Assembly: GCA_027924585.1 (NCBI GenBank)
Contig: BSBM01000050.1
Coordinates: 5,236,501 to 5,300,500, forward strand
Source of the DNA: Larix kaempferi
Taxonomy: Eukaryota; Streptophyta; Pinopsida; Pinales; Pinaceae
Direction: 5' to 3'
DNA: 64,000 nt
Below the pieces are notes generated by a model. That model did no database searches and had not been told where the DNA came from. It saw nothing but the letters and a program-made list of their open reading frames with translations. This document shows, one piece after another, positions 11,740 to 23,545 of this stretch; the stretch's first letter is position 1; the number at the start of each line of letters is the position of its first letter. The translations under genes were made by a program, and so were the position numbers.

Positions 11740-13086
11740 CTCTCATGGCATCCTCTAGCTCCCATGTAGCCTCATCGGGACCATAGTGCTTCCATTGCAC
11801 CTTTATCTATCTGATGGCTCGGTTCCAGAGCAATGTTACCTTCCTTCCTAGGATGCACGATGGGTCGGTTTGGAACTCTCCCTCGAGTTCCACCTGGATC
11901 ACATCCCAATTAATCACATGGTTAGGATCATGTACATATTTCTTAAGCAAAGAGACATGAAAAACATTATGAGCTCTAGTGCTAGCAGGAAATGCAAGTC
12001 TATATGCAACTGATCCTATTCTTTCAAGCACTTCAAATGGCCCACAATAATTAGGTGATAGCTTGGCACAACCCCCAAGCTTCAAGGAACTCTTCCTTGG
12101 CCTCACTCTAAGATAAACATGATCCCCAACACTGAATTCTCAATGTACTCTACGCTTATCTGCATAGCTTTTCTGTATATCCTGGGCTACTTGTAAATTC
12201 TTCCTGATCTTTGCAACCTCTTATTCCATTTCCTTAAGCAATTTTGGCCCAAGTACAATTTTGTTCACTGATTATCCCAAGTCACTGGTGTCCTGCACCT
12301 TCTTCCGTACAAAGCCTCACATGGACTTATTCCCAATGATGCTTGTTTCCCATTGTTATATGCAAACTCTACCAGGTGTAGATAATACTCCCACTAGGAT
12401 GGTTTGTCCATTACATACATGCAAAGCATGTCTTCAAGCACCTGATTTACTCTTTCTGTTTTCCCATCTGTTTGAGAATGGTATGCGGTACTAAAGTTCA
12501 ACTATGTACCCAAATCTGCAAAGAGACCTTTCCAAAAATTGGAAGTGAACTTGGTATCCCTATCAGAAATTATTGCCTTAGGAAATCCATGTAATCTGAA
12601 AATTTCCTTCATTAAAATATTTGCAATGGCATTAGCTTTATGTGTGGACTTAATCGGTATAAAATGTGCTTCCTTTGTTAACTTGTCCACCACAACCATG
12701 ATGGAATCATGTTGTCTCACCATCATTGGCAACCCTATAATAAAATCCATGGAAATTACTTCCCACTTCCATTCTGGAATTGGCAATGGATGCAATAAAC
12801 TTGCTGGGTGTTGGTGTTCAACCTTCACCTGTTGACATTCATTGCACTTAGAAATGTACTCGGTGATGTCCTTCTTCATCCCGGGCCAAAAATAATGTTT
12901 TCTTGCTATAGCAATTGTTTTCTGATATCCCGGGTGACCGGAGTATGGAGCTTTACGGATTTCATCCATAAAAATCCTCCTCAAATCTGCCACATTTGGA
13001 ATATAGGCTCTATTCTTATAAGTAAGAAGTTCATCTTCTTCCAAATGGTATCCTTCATACTTCTTTTCAAGGTCTTGCTGCTGCAA
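11740..13086 (-). pseudogene. El-3 integrase with chromodomain-like tail
   Basis: Integrase would insert the DNA copy. The N-terminal zinc finger is seen in the HPGYQK, KHYFWPGM and CNECQQ segments. The first catalytic Asp is in MDFIIGLP and the second in ISDRDTKF. The Glu lies in a separate frame near 12450 (GKTERVNQ), so the DDE triad can be traced across a frameshift in 12250-12500. The C-terminal region at 12106-11807 has GPFEVLERIGSVAYRL and the FHVSLLKKY block. An in-frame TAG follows near 11810, and then a short stretch (VQWKHYGPDEATWE) typical of the chromodomain of chromoviruses. That domain is thought to guide insertion to marked chromatin. Confidence 0.85.
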
Positions 13087-14590
13087 TTTGTCCTTTATCT
13101 ACACATACACTTCATCCTCAACCATATGGTTAACAATTTCTTGCCTCAAATCTGGTTGGCAAGTACTAAGCGCTTCCACATGCATTTCATGTACTTTCCT
13201 GCTGAGTGCATCAGCCACCTTGTTTTCTTTCCCTTTTATGTGTTTGATTTCAAAATCAAATTCACACAAAAATTCCAACCATCTAGCTTGCCTAACATTC
13301 AAATTTGGTTGATCAAATAAGTATTTCAAACCACAATGGTTTGTCCTTAGCTCAAATTTCCTGCCCATTAAGTAATGCCTCCACATCTTTAAATCATGTA
13401 CTATGCTTGCAAGTTATAAATCATGAGTACCATAGTTTTTCTCGTGCTCCTTCAACTTTCTCGACTCATAGCATACCATGTGGTTGTCTTGCATAAGAAC
13501 TCATCCTAGTCCTTGATTGCATGCATTGGCACATACCACAAAGTCTTTTTTTGGGTATGCAATCTTCAATATTGGTGCACTCATAAGAAGATTCTTCAAC
13601 CGTTGGAAACTTTCCTCACATCTCGGTGTCCATTCACACTTTATCCCCTTCTTTTACAGAGAAGTGATCGGGTTTGCGACCTTGGAGAATCCTTCAATAA
13701 ACCTCCTGTAGTAACTAGCAAGTCCCATAAAATATCTCACATCTGTCACATTCCTTGGAGTTGGCCAGTTCATAATGGCTTCAATCTTCTCAGGGTCCAC
13801 AGATGATCCTTCGTCTGATATAATGTGACACAAATAATGAATTTTATCTTTATAAAAGTCACATTTGCTCAACTTTGCATTGAGTTGATGCTCCCTTAGC
13901 AATTGCATTGTCATTCTCAAATTTTCTTCATGATCCTCTTCATTCTTAGAATATATAAGAATGTCGTCTAGAAAAACAAGAACAAACTTGTCCAAATACT
14001 TGCTAAAAACACTATTCATGAGACACATGAATGTAGCTGGTGCATTTGTCAAACCAAATGGTACCACCACAAACTCATAGTGTCCATACCTCGTTCTAAA
14101 GGTTGTCTTATGAATATCTTCCTCTTTGATTCTTAACTGATGGTAACCAAACCTCAAGTCAATATTTGAAAATACCTTTGCTCCTCTCATTTGATCAAAA
14201 AGGTCATCAATTCAGGGCAATGGGTATTTGTTCTTCACAGTAACTTTGTTCAACTGCATGTAGTCAATACATAGCCTAAGTGTTCCATCTTTCGTTTTCA
14301 CAAATAGGACAGGTGCTCCCCAAGGGGACACACTTGGCCTGATATATTTCTTTTCCAACAACTCTTGTAATTGCATGTTGAATTCTAGCAATTCTGGTGT
14401 ACTCATCCTGTAGGGTGTCTTAGACACTGGTGCGGCTTTTGGCACAAGTTCAACTGTAAAATCAATGTCTCTCTTTGGAGGAAGTCCAGGAATCTCATCA
14501 GGAAAAACATCCCTGAATTCCTATAACACGTGATAATCATCCAACTTAAGAGTTTCATTCCCTGTTGCCTCCAAAACATGGGCTGCATAC
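13087..14590 (-). pseudogene. El-3 reverse transcriptase and RNase H
   Basis: RT blocks appear in order: [20 protein letters not shown] and DYMQLNK (14445-14212), then [24 protein letters not shown] and FLDDILIYS in the 14190-13654 frame. The catalytic pair is FLDD. The RNase H region follows, with its first catalytic Asp replaced in CANAC (near 13525) and another in TNH (near 13340); the final block KVADALSRK is kept. Both changes are Asp to Asn, as G-to-A decay would give. Several frame breaks separate the parts. Confidence 0.88.
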
Positions 14591-14599
14591 AATTGACAA

Positions 14600-15085
14600 C
14601 CTTTTCTACAGAACTTCTTCAGCTACATGGTTGAAACCTGTCTAACAGAAATCACCTTTGGAATGCTTTTTACAACCCTTGGGTTTCCTTCTTCATCCAT
14701 GCATTCAAATGTTTTATTGTAGCAGTCAAGTTTAATCTTGTGTGCTTCTAACCAATCCATCCCAATGAGAGTATCATAGGAACTGAGTGACAAAATATTC
14801 AGATTTGCATAAGTGAATAGCCCGTCCATCTCTAAGAGACATTTCTCTACAATTTCACTAACCTTTCTCTTGGTTCCAGTGGCTAGTTGAACTAACCAAG
14901 ATTTACTATGCTTTAATTTCTTAAAAGCACAAATCTCAACAATTTTAGGAGTGACATAACTGTGAGTAGATCCAGGATCAATCAAAATAGAAACAGATTG
15001 CTTAGCAATCTTACCTTCAACATCAACAACAGTTGATTGATTATTTTCCTGGCGGTCATCTAGTGCTGCATAGATTCTAGGGATT
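14600..15085 (-). pseudogene. El-3 aspartic protease
   Basis: The frame ending at 14623 opens with IDPGSTHSYV, a retropepsin active site in which Asp-Pro-Gly replaces Asp-Ser/Thr-Gly. It continues to the second motif around TLIGMDWLEAHK. The first residues lie right of 14985, in sequence joined to the zinc-knuckle part before the fold-back insertion. The product would cleave the polyprotein. Confidence 0.8.
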
Positions 15086-16626
15086 GTTTGTTAACAATAA
15101 AATTAACACCCTAGTCATGTGACAGAAGAAGCACATTTTAACCATGCATGTTAGGATATTTAGACACTTAGGAGTTAGTTAAGATCAACTTGTGTAATAT
15201 ATACGTTAGGGATAGTGTGTTTCATTAGTATGCATTTATAAATACTTAATCCGACGATCACGATATGTTCCCGACATAGAATGATCTGACGGCTCAACTT
15301 CTCTTAGATCAAACCTAACCTTGATCCGTGGCTTAACACCCGATTGGTCCATGATCTCTATTTAAAGAGCATGGAGGGTCATTGTTTAGTTGATTGATTA
15401 TGAGAAGCTCATTTGTAACTTTCTTTCTTTGCATAATAAATTTTTCCGTAGAAGCTATTTGGTCAGGGTCGTGGAGTGTTTCCCTCAAGAGGGTTTAAAC
15501 CACGTCAAAACATCGGTGTGTTGATCTGTGATATGTTTGTGTGAAGTGGTTGCTCTTGGTGTTCGGTCCTTTGGTAGTACCCTGTGTACCCGAACTTGGT
15601 ATCAAAGCTGAAGAGATTCTGAAGGAGGAGAAGGAGCTCAGATTCTTCAAAAGCAAGGGTGAAGGAAGGGAAGCTCATGACAATGGAAGAGGGATTCACA
15701 CCAAGATAATGGTAAGGATGTACTTCTTCTTAGTTTTAATATGAATGGATTCAAGTTTCTACCATCTAAGAGTTTGAATTTGGCTTATCATACATGAATT
15801 TAATTCTTAACTAAATCTAGATCTTAATGAGTTTTGATTAATGAATATAGATGTTTGTAAACTTGTGATAATATTTTCATGTTGCTGACATAGGAACTCA
15901 CCTCACTTAACAAGTTTACAAAGATCTATATTCATTAATCAAAACTCATTAAGATCTAGATTCATTTAAGAATTAAATTCGTGCATGATAAGCCAAATTC
16001 AAACTCTTAGATGTTAGAAACTTGAATCCATTCATATTAAAACTATGAAGAAGTACATCCTACCAACGATCTTGGTGTGAATCCCTCTTCCATTGTCATG
16101 AGCTTCCCTTCCTTCACCCTTGCTTTTGAATAATTTGAGCTCCTTCTCCTCCTTCAGAATCTCTTCAGCATGCCTTTTCTCTTCCTTTGGTGTGCTCCAC
16201 AATGCCTCCCATCCCTTTCTTATATAGCATTGGGAAATGAGCCCTCATGTTTCTCTTTTCAATGTGGGATTACCCCTTTTCATCTTTTTTATTATTTTAG
16301 CTCAAAAACCCACTTTTCCATAGCTTTTAGGCTTTTTGCACAACTTTAACATACTTTGAATACAATGAATGCACTTTAATGCATTCATCTTCACTTATTG
16401 ATTGGTGTAGCTTAATTTTAGACCTTTTATGAGCGGTTCAATCACTGAACTTGGTCTTCTTAGGTTTTTACTGTCTTCACCTAATCCTTCCATTTATGGG
16501 AGAAGTGATTAGATCAGAGAGGACTTGTCTCTAAATGTACTTATGTTTTTGTCTTCATGTTGAGGGCGCATGGTAAAAATGTGCTTCTTCTGTCACATGA
16601 CTAAGGTGTTAATTTGATTGTTAACA
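15086..16626. mobile_element. Fold-back insertion inside El-3, with LTR-like left half
   Basis: The two ends are inverted repeats of roughly 55-60 bases, starting GTTAACAAT and continuing through GTCATGTGACAGAAGAAGC. Inside, two arms of about 260-280 bases (about 15606-15870 and 15912-16168) are near-perfect inverted copies around a short loop near 15890. The left half looks like an LTR: TATTTAAAG near 15360, AATAAA near 15435, and a primer-like TTGGTATCAAAGC at 15592-15606. A short duplication (ATTGT, or TTGTC with one mismatch) flanks the insert, and the gag-protease reading frame of El-3 resumes on both sides. Confidence 0.7.
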
Positions 16627-17640
16627 TTGTCCTCGCCACTTGACCCATAGTTTCAGCTCCTTGGATGTTGTGAACTTGATTTGCATTCCCATTCCAATGT
16701 GGATAGTTCCTAAGCATGTGGTCTCCTCCACAACCCCAACATTGAAGTGGTTCTCTTGGCTCCTTTGGATCTCTTGGCTTGTCTCCCATCATCCTAGTTG
16801 GCTTAGTCACAACTTGTGATGGCTTTCTTTTCTTATTTCTGATATGAGGAGGTTTGAAACCTTTCTTCCTTTGGTCAAACTTCTCACTCTTCTTGTCCTT
16901 CCATGCCTTATGGAAATCAAGTTTTCTTTTGTTTTGATAATAACAATACTTGGCCTTCCTTATTGCTTCCTCTATAGTTCGAGGCTCATCAGATTCAATT
17001 CTATCTTTATATGACTGAGGTATCCCACTTAGAAAACGCTAAATTTTCACCTGATCATCTCGAATATACCTTATATGCTTGAAGTATTTCTTGAACTGCT
17101 TCCACACAATCTTTCTTTCATTGATCTTCCTCACTTGCCTGATATGATCCCACCATATAGATGCTCTTCCATTCAAGTTAAAAATGGCTACCCTTGCCTT
17201 CATATTTCCAGAGTAGTCTTGGACTTGGAAATACTTTCTCATCCCAAGAAGCCAAGCTTCAGCTTCTTGACCAGACTTTATCTCTCCATCAAATGTAGGA
17301 GGTTTTTCCTTCTTAAATTCCCAATGTGAGGTGTTCTTGTGATGTCTCTTCCTCTTACTACTGTGAGATGAAGAGATTGAACCTTTAATGGATTCCTCAG
17401 AGTCGGATGATCCACTAGAAGAGATTTCTAGAGTATGTGTTTTGTCTCTAGAAACCCTTCTTGATCTATTGACCCTCTTGCGAGAATTCCTCCTTGAACT
17501 ACTCCCACTCCTTTCTAGATTTGATGTCTGATGCCCAGAGTTTATTTTCCTTTGGATATATGTCAAACTCTGCACCATGGCTGCATTTAACGGATTTTTT
17601 TCTTCCTGAGCTTTAATCATCCTTTCATTATCTTCTCTTC
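16601..17640 (-). pseudogene. El-3 gag
   Basis: The 17620-17039 frame holds the gag core. After an Arg/Ser-rich basic stretch come KPPTFDGEIKSGQEAEAWL, FNLNGRASIWWDHI and WKQFKKYF, the standard order of the retrotransposon gag domain. A separate frame at 16810-16601 has a knuckle CWGCGGDHMLRNY, spaced C-x2-C-x3-H-x4 with the last Cys replaced by Tyr. The fold-back insertion interrupts the frame just after the knuckle. Gag would package the RNA. Confidence 0.85.
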
Positions 17641-18119
17641 AACTTTGCAACTCCACCCTTCGGCTCCTCATGGTGGCTGCAATGTCTGGGGGAGTATCTT
17701 GATTTCTTCTCCCATTGGATTTTGTTTCACCATTCTCAACATGTATGTTATTCTTGGCCCAACCAAGACCAAAACTTTCCAACTGCACTATCTAGAATGT
17801 TGCTTTGATGTGACTAGTATTCTACAAAATGTGTTTATAAACACAATTGTTAGCTGCATTATAATATCATAAATTGGTTGCATGTATATGGGAAAATCCT
17901 TTATTGACAACTTTGTCTAATCATAGACTTTCTCTCAATCAACGACTGTCTCAGGGGGACGATGGGGGTCAAGGGGGCTTTCCCCCTTGTAAATCCTTTG
18001 TTTTCACGCAATCTCGCACATAAGTTTCATGGAAATTTTCCATTGTCGACACTTGAAAATATCACTAAAAAGCTGTTGTATTTTCCCCATTTCGGCGGAC
18101 TTATCCATTTTTCCTCGAC

Positions 18120-18530
18120 CATGTCGCGGCATTCTAGACTAAAAATCGCCAACCGTAGCTCTCCGGTTGGTGACTCAATTTTTCCACTGTGACCGTGTCG
18201 CGAAAATTAAGTCTAAAAATCCCGCCTTTGTCGTGGAATTTTAGGCTAAAAATTGTCACCGGTGTTAAGGAAATTAAGGTTAAAATTGTTGGCGATGTCA
18301 TTGAAATTAAGGTTACAATTGCCGCTGGTGTCATGAAAATTAACATTATTTTCGCCACACACATCGCATAAATTAACATTATTTTCGCCGCGCACGTCGC
18401 ATAAATTAACCTTAATTTCACCGGACGCATTGCAAAAATTAACATTAATTTCGCCGCGCGCATCGTAGAAATTAACATTAATTTCGTCGTGCGCGTCACA
18501 GAAATTAACATTAATTTCGCCGCCACAACC
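18120..18530. repeat. 33-base minisatellite in the El-3 leader
   Basis: About ten units share the plus-strand pattern GAAATTAACATTAATTTCG followed by a CG-rich half. Units on the right keep exact 33-base spacing; those on the left are more diverged. Because 33 is a multiple of three, a 130-codon minus-strand frame stays open through the array with an 11-residue period. I read that frame as a by-product, not a gene. Confidence 0.8.
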
Positions 18531-18757
18531 TTAGGAAAAATTTCAAAAACACTTAGAAAATTTTAAAAAAATTTCCTTCTTCTTTCTTTTTGTGATGATC
18601 ACTGCTATCACTGCTCAATAGGAGGGACCTTACCCCTGCAATTATTCAATCTTAGCCTGTTTAGGCCCGATGTTGCAACCTATGGTGAACAGAAAAGGGA
18701 TCTTCCCTTGTAACTGTGACCAGATTTGGCCCATAGAGGCCCAATGTTGTAGGCTAT

Positions 18758-18770
18758 GGCTCTGATACCA
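18758..18770 (-). promoter_or_regulatory. El-3 primer-binding site (tRNA-iMet type)
   Basis: Minus strand TGGTATCAGAGCC, three bases from the end of the 5' LTR. This is the standard plant initiator-Met tRNA complement used by chromoviruses and copia elements. Confidence 0.93.
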
Positions 18771-18773
18771 CAC

Positions 18774-20397
18774 TGTCAAGTCCCCTCCCATCAAACCGAG
18801 CCAAAGAGAACATGGCACTAAAACTGGGCATCTAGCCCCATGATTATTAAGTAAACTCATTGATAATAAAAATACATATGCAGATGTGTGTGTGTGTGTG
18901 TGTGTATATATAAGAAACACAATGGAATTAAAATCATCTTAATATCTAGCATATATTCAAGATTTTCATGACATCCATTAAATAAATACATTGCAAAATT
19001 TATACAAGAGAGAGTACTTATCTTAAAACAAAGTAGACCCGACCAACTGGCTATGCAACTGCAACGTTCCACCCAACCATAGGCCAATTGTGCTCATCAC
19101 TAGCTCAGCACAACTGCCACCCCCAAGCTGAGCATGATTTCTACAAGGAAAAAGGGAACAACAGACTCACACATAGACAAAATACACCAAAACCATCCAA
19201 GCTAATCCATAGTTGGGGTTTATCAGGCTGCTAAGGCAATGGAAAGGAAGAATTGCTAAGCTAGTGAGCTCAACCACAGAGATATGGATGCCCTCTACAA
19301 GATCTATCTAGCTTGGTCCCCACAATACCTACACATCTGGAACAAGGAAGTATTCCCTTCACTATTGCACATCCCCTCAAGTCATACCTCCCATTCTAGT
19401 GTTCTTCCAGGTATGCATAGAAGAGTAACCATCCCTTTTGATCTTCTTGAGAGGTTACCTTCCTCACTAGGTTTATCAAGCCAATTCTAGTCCACTTCCA
19501 CTCCAAATTTCTAGCTCACAAGCTCAAACCAAAACAATGATGCACATAACAGCAAAGTCACACGTGTTGGGCATGAAGGGAAATGTTTTTATAGTGGGAT
19601 GTCCAAAATGAGGTTTCCATTAGCTACAGAAAAACATGGACAACCAAAAAAACGAAATGGAAATTGGGGAATCAACCCTAGGAGAGAAAAATCATTTCCA
19701 GAAAATGTTTATGGGAATTCAAGGGATAGAAACGACCTCCATAAAACCCCAAATCGTGACTCCCTTCCTTCTAGCCACTGTGCAATACAAAAATGAGTTC
19801 CCAGCCATGGAAAATGCAGGAAAAAGATGGAAAACGTGAAGGAGAAAGCCCTAGATAGCTTAGACTGCATGAGAGAGCAAATTCCATGGGTGAAGAATGG
19901 CTTTGGGCACTATTTCGTGGGTGTTTTCTTGCCCAAGGAGAAAAAATACGATTTCTCGGGTTGATGGCTTGCCCATGCATGAAATTGGCTGCCATACCTC
20001 TTCATTCCCAAGGCATTAACTACCTCAACCAACTCTTGGAAGAATTAAATGATTGGATGCATAAGTCAAAATGGGTAGTTGACATTTGGCTTACACCATT
20101 TGCTCAAGGTTTTTTGAATAATTTCCCTCCCTATTTCTTGTGAAATCATGCCCCCATCTCTTTGTTGCATTACATAGCTAGTTGTGGGTATTTCATTAAA
20201 ATTCATATTTACATTATGTCTTAATTTACATTGTGCCTATCTAGCACAAGAACCATATGCATCTATTTTTAATTGTCAATACATAAAATGCTAAATCAAT
20301 GGCGGGGCCTTAGCCTTAAGCTACTCACCATGATTTAAGAACGATATTTACATCATTTACAATTTTAATGCAATAAGGTCAAAATCGGGATATTACA
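18774..20397 (-). repeat. El-3 5' LTR
   Basis: 1,624 bases, partner of 10067-11673. It contains a (TG)n/(TA)n run near 18884-18910 where the other copy has mostly (TA)n. A TATA-like box (minus TATAAAAAC, 19585-19593) is present here and altered in the other LTR (near 10846). The primer site at its left edge makes it the 5' LTR. Confidence 0.92.
19585..19593 (-). promoter_or_regulatory. TATA box of El-3 5' LTR
   Basis: Minus strand TATAAAAAC about midway in the LTR, where a U3/R promoter would lie. The 3' LTR has a substitution here. Confidence 0.5.
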
Positions 20398-20402
20398 TTA
20401 AT

Positions 20403-22343
20403 GCAGCAAACAATTCAAATATGGTGGATGGTGGTAGTGTAACCTCGACATATGAGGTGGAAGGAAGCTCATTAGAAGTGAGCTGGAATGTAGATGTTAA
20501 TGCATCAATAGTGGTGGTGAGCTCAGAAAAATGGTCATTTGGAGTGGGATCATCCGTCACTATGCTATAAAGCAAATTAGTAATTTTCTGAGAAACTTCA
20601 GTTACTTCTTGTACAACAGGAACAGGAGGAAGCCTTTTATATTCTTCTTCACTGTCCTCAATGTTCAATGTAGGTATTTGAGATGCAGGGGCTTGAATCT
20701 TCTGTCTTTTGGTTGGGGTGCTTGCAGCAATCACCTGAGTGTCAACCATTACAGTCATGTGTGCCAGTTCCGTCTTCAGCTCATTAGTTGATTGAATCAA
20801 AATTTTCTTAACCTGTTGAACATCTTCCACAAGGCCTATTCCTTTGCCTCCATCTCGATAGGTCAACATTAAGGGATTACTTGATTTGTGTGCATCTTTA
20901 TCTTCTCTGTCCCTCTTGGCATGTTCCTGAAGTGATAGTTCCATTTTCCTATAACTCAAAACCTTAGTCTAGAGATCCTGTCGATATTGAAGAATGAAAC
21001 TTTATTCTTCTTTGGTTTTATCCCTATTCAAAACTTTGGAAAACAAATTAACTCCCTGGTAAATGGAATCATCAGGGGAAGTCTCATGAGCATAGGCAGT
21101 CGGGAATGCCTTGGGATCATGCATCCTTTTCGAATATTTTCCTAGCTTCAGTGAAGCAATTTGATTCCCCAACACTGCAGCATGTGTTGAGTTATGAATG
21201 ACCAGAGGTCCAAGGTTCAAAGGAAATTTGGGCCATCCCTTCCTTTTAGGTCCAGTTAACTTGAGGAATACTCCATCTGTAACAGTTTGGTAAGGAATTT
21301 ATTCTAGTAGCAATCTATCAGGGACTATCCTTGGCAGCAGATGAACTATATCACTTCCCCAAACCCTAACATAGGAGAAGGATTCTCCTACATACCAATC
21401 ACCAATGGTGGGGATGAGTATTCTAGCATGAGCAGAGAAGGAAAGTGCATCTTCTTTGAATATCTTGTAATAAATTGTTCCCAAGAAGTGGTCACAGATG
21501 TCATATAATAAAGGCACATAGTTGTTTTCCCATAATGCTAAATGATATATGTGAACTGGAGGTGTCGAAAGGGTCCAATTCCATCCCATGGAGGGGAACT
21601 AGTAGGTTGAACATAATACATCAATGATATAGGCTGAATAGAAGAAAGGAGGCCTCTTTGAAGACTGTGTTTTCTAATAACGCTCAATTGTTGTCTTCAA
21701 CTCAGCTAACAGAATCGAAGCCCAATTAAATGATTCCCCTGTTGTGAGTACATGATGAGCCACAGGTGCCCATTCGGATTTGAAAACAGAACAGTTTGGT
21801 AGGTTGTATAGCCTGCAAAGCATGGGTGCTAGAAGAGAATAGGATTCTTTAAACCATGAAATGGGTAATAGTTATCAACTTTGGATATGAAGTTGGTTGG
21901 GTTGTTCATCCACAATTTTATCCTCTCATCAAACGGTTGTACCGGGTCTTGACTAAGTCTAGAAAAGCAGCATTGAGAAGTTGGGTAGCTGGCCTAAGGG
22001 CATATGCTCTAGGAAAAACTTCAGGACGGAAAGAAGCCACTTGGGAACATGCATTGTTGTTGAATGAACGGTCTTTAGGGTCTGCATGGTGAATTATCCA
22101 TTTCACGGCATCAGTGTATGGGAGGATGGCTAGTCTAGCCGATATAGCATGTAATTGGGAATCCCTCGTTTTCTCATAAACGGACTGGTTTTCGTAGATT
22201 TCTGATAGGTCATCATTGTCAAATATTGTATAAACCCGCAACCAATCCAACTGATAGGTTTCAGAAACCTTATCACTAGTATCGGCTAAAATCCCAAAGT
22301 TGGGGTCTTTCTGGGTTGTTTTGGAATGGATATTTCTCGACAT
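20403..22343 (-). pseudogene. El-2 ORF3, N-terminal part
   Basis: Starts best at the ATG at 22343 (MSRN), since ORF3 of El-7 and El-6 also begin MS. Segments at 22343-21918, 21589-21299, 21220-21002 and 20959-20403 lie in order. They align by eye with ORF3 of El-7: WLRVYTIFDNDDLSEIY and AVKWIIHHAD match WGDIYRMIRDQDVPDML and VIGWILQHAD, and IFKEDALSFSAHARI with GDWYVGESFSYV matches MFKEEPNCLSENALE with GDFYFSEQGTYL. Frameshifts separate the segments. El-3 interrupts the frame at the TTAAT site. No known domain was recognised. Confidence 0.65.
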
Positions 22344-22659
22344 GGTGAAGGACTGGTAATTTTTGATAAATAAATAAAAATAAACCAATCAGTAAAATAG
22401 TTTGAAGACATAAAATCCATAAACAATCAATGGGAAAAGAAGGAAAACCAACCTGGTAAAAATCTGCAGTAAAAATCCTCGTCGCAGGTGAAATTTTTGA
22501 AAATGAAAATGGTAAAAGAAAATCAAAATATTGAAATATTTATCAAATTACATGGGATGAAATCTAGATCATAGGATCAAACAAATCAACAACTGAGATG
22601 CAAAATGTGGGATGCAGAAGACAAGTTGAGGAACTTTATTTTGGCATATATGTACATAC

Positions 22660-23085
22660 TTTCCGCAATGAGGGTTGCGGGTTGCGGAAACACAACTCTT
22701 AAAAAATAAATTCCAAAAGTTCCTACAATCCGCAATTGAGAGTTGCGGGTTGCGGGTGCGCAAACAACAAATTAAAACAAACTTCTTTCCGCATTCCGGA
22801 ATCTGCAATTGCGGGTTGCGGCGACGCAAAGCGCATATTTATTTAACAAACTCTTTCAGCAATCCGCAATCCGCATTGCGAGTTGCGAAAAAGAATAACC
22901 CACTTTATTCAAAGCTTCTTTCCACATTCCACAATCTGCATATGCGGGTTGCACATCGCGGAAAGAAAAACTTTCAAATCCGAAAAAACAAGATTCTGCA
23001 ATGCACATTGCAGATTGCGGATTGCGGGTTGCAGAAAGGACAATTTTGAAGAAAATTCATGCTTTCCGCAACTCACAAAAACACA
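22660..23085. repeat. GC hairpin tandem array upstream of El-2 ORF3
   Basis: About seven units of 58-72 bases begin near 22664, 22727, 22785, 22857, 22920, 22990 and 23062. Each has short inverted halves of the type TCCGCAAT and ATTGCGGGTTGCGG separated by A-rich spacers. The array lies roughly 320 to 740 bases upstream of the ORF3 start on the minus strand. Short open frames crossing it on both strands are by-products. Confidence 0.75.
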
Positions 23086-23545
23086 CAAAAAATCCATAGA
23101 TTTTGAAGGGAAAATTATTAACTAGGTTGATTCATGCCGAAGGAATAAAATACATGATCAAAATCATGAAACCCCAAAAATGAATAAGGAATTTAAACAT
23201 CACCTTAGCAAATAAAAATTGGGGCTCCCATGTTTAATAAAAACATGGGATCTGTTGTACCTACAACAAATTCCGACTGTCTGGGCGAAGCAGTTATCTG
23301 CGTAAAATTAATCTTTAGTTATGAGAGAGGTCTATCAACTTGAAGGATGTTTCATCCTATAACTTACAAAAAAAATTCATAAAAAATACAACCAAACAGC
23401 AGAGTTAGATCATATGATTGATATGTTCCCATCCAAAACCAATTAATGATGATGCTATTTGAAAAGGCAGCCTAGATCTTTTCCTTCTTTTTTTATTTTC
23501 TTTTTAAAACATGAAAATATGCAAATAAGACTTTGTTGAAACAAG

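Larger units (their letters stand above)
10067..20397 (-). mobile_element. El-3: complete Ty3/gypsy chromovirus-type element in El-2 ORF3
   Basis: Paired LTRs (10067-11673 and 18774-20397) bound a 10.3-kb element flanked by a perfect 5-base duplication TTAAT (10062-10066 and 20398-20402). On the minus strand the order is 5' LTR, iMet primer site, leader with minisatellite, gag, protease, RT, RNase H, integrase, chromodomain-like tail, polypurine tract, 3' LTR. This order, the tRNA-iMet site and the tail suggest the Tekay/Del branch. Many stops and frameshifts, a fold-back insertion at 15086-16626 and visible divergence between the LTRs show that it is not recent. Confidence 0.93.

Noticed and set aside
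18134-18526. 130-codon minus-strand frame with a repeating hydrophobic 11-residue period
   Set aside because: It is the translation of the 33-base minisatellite in the El-3 leader; no start context or relative supports a gene.
18880-18912. TG/TA dinucleotide run as a regulatory Z-DNA site
   Set aside because: A simple microsatellite inside an LTR that differs between the two LTRs; nothing ties it to function.
22569-23125. Several Cys/Arg-rich open frames on both strands
   Set aside because: Translations of the second GC hairpin array (TTGCGGGTTGCGG units), not genes.
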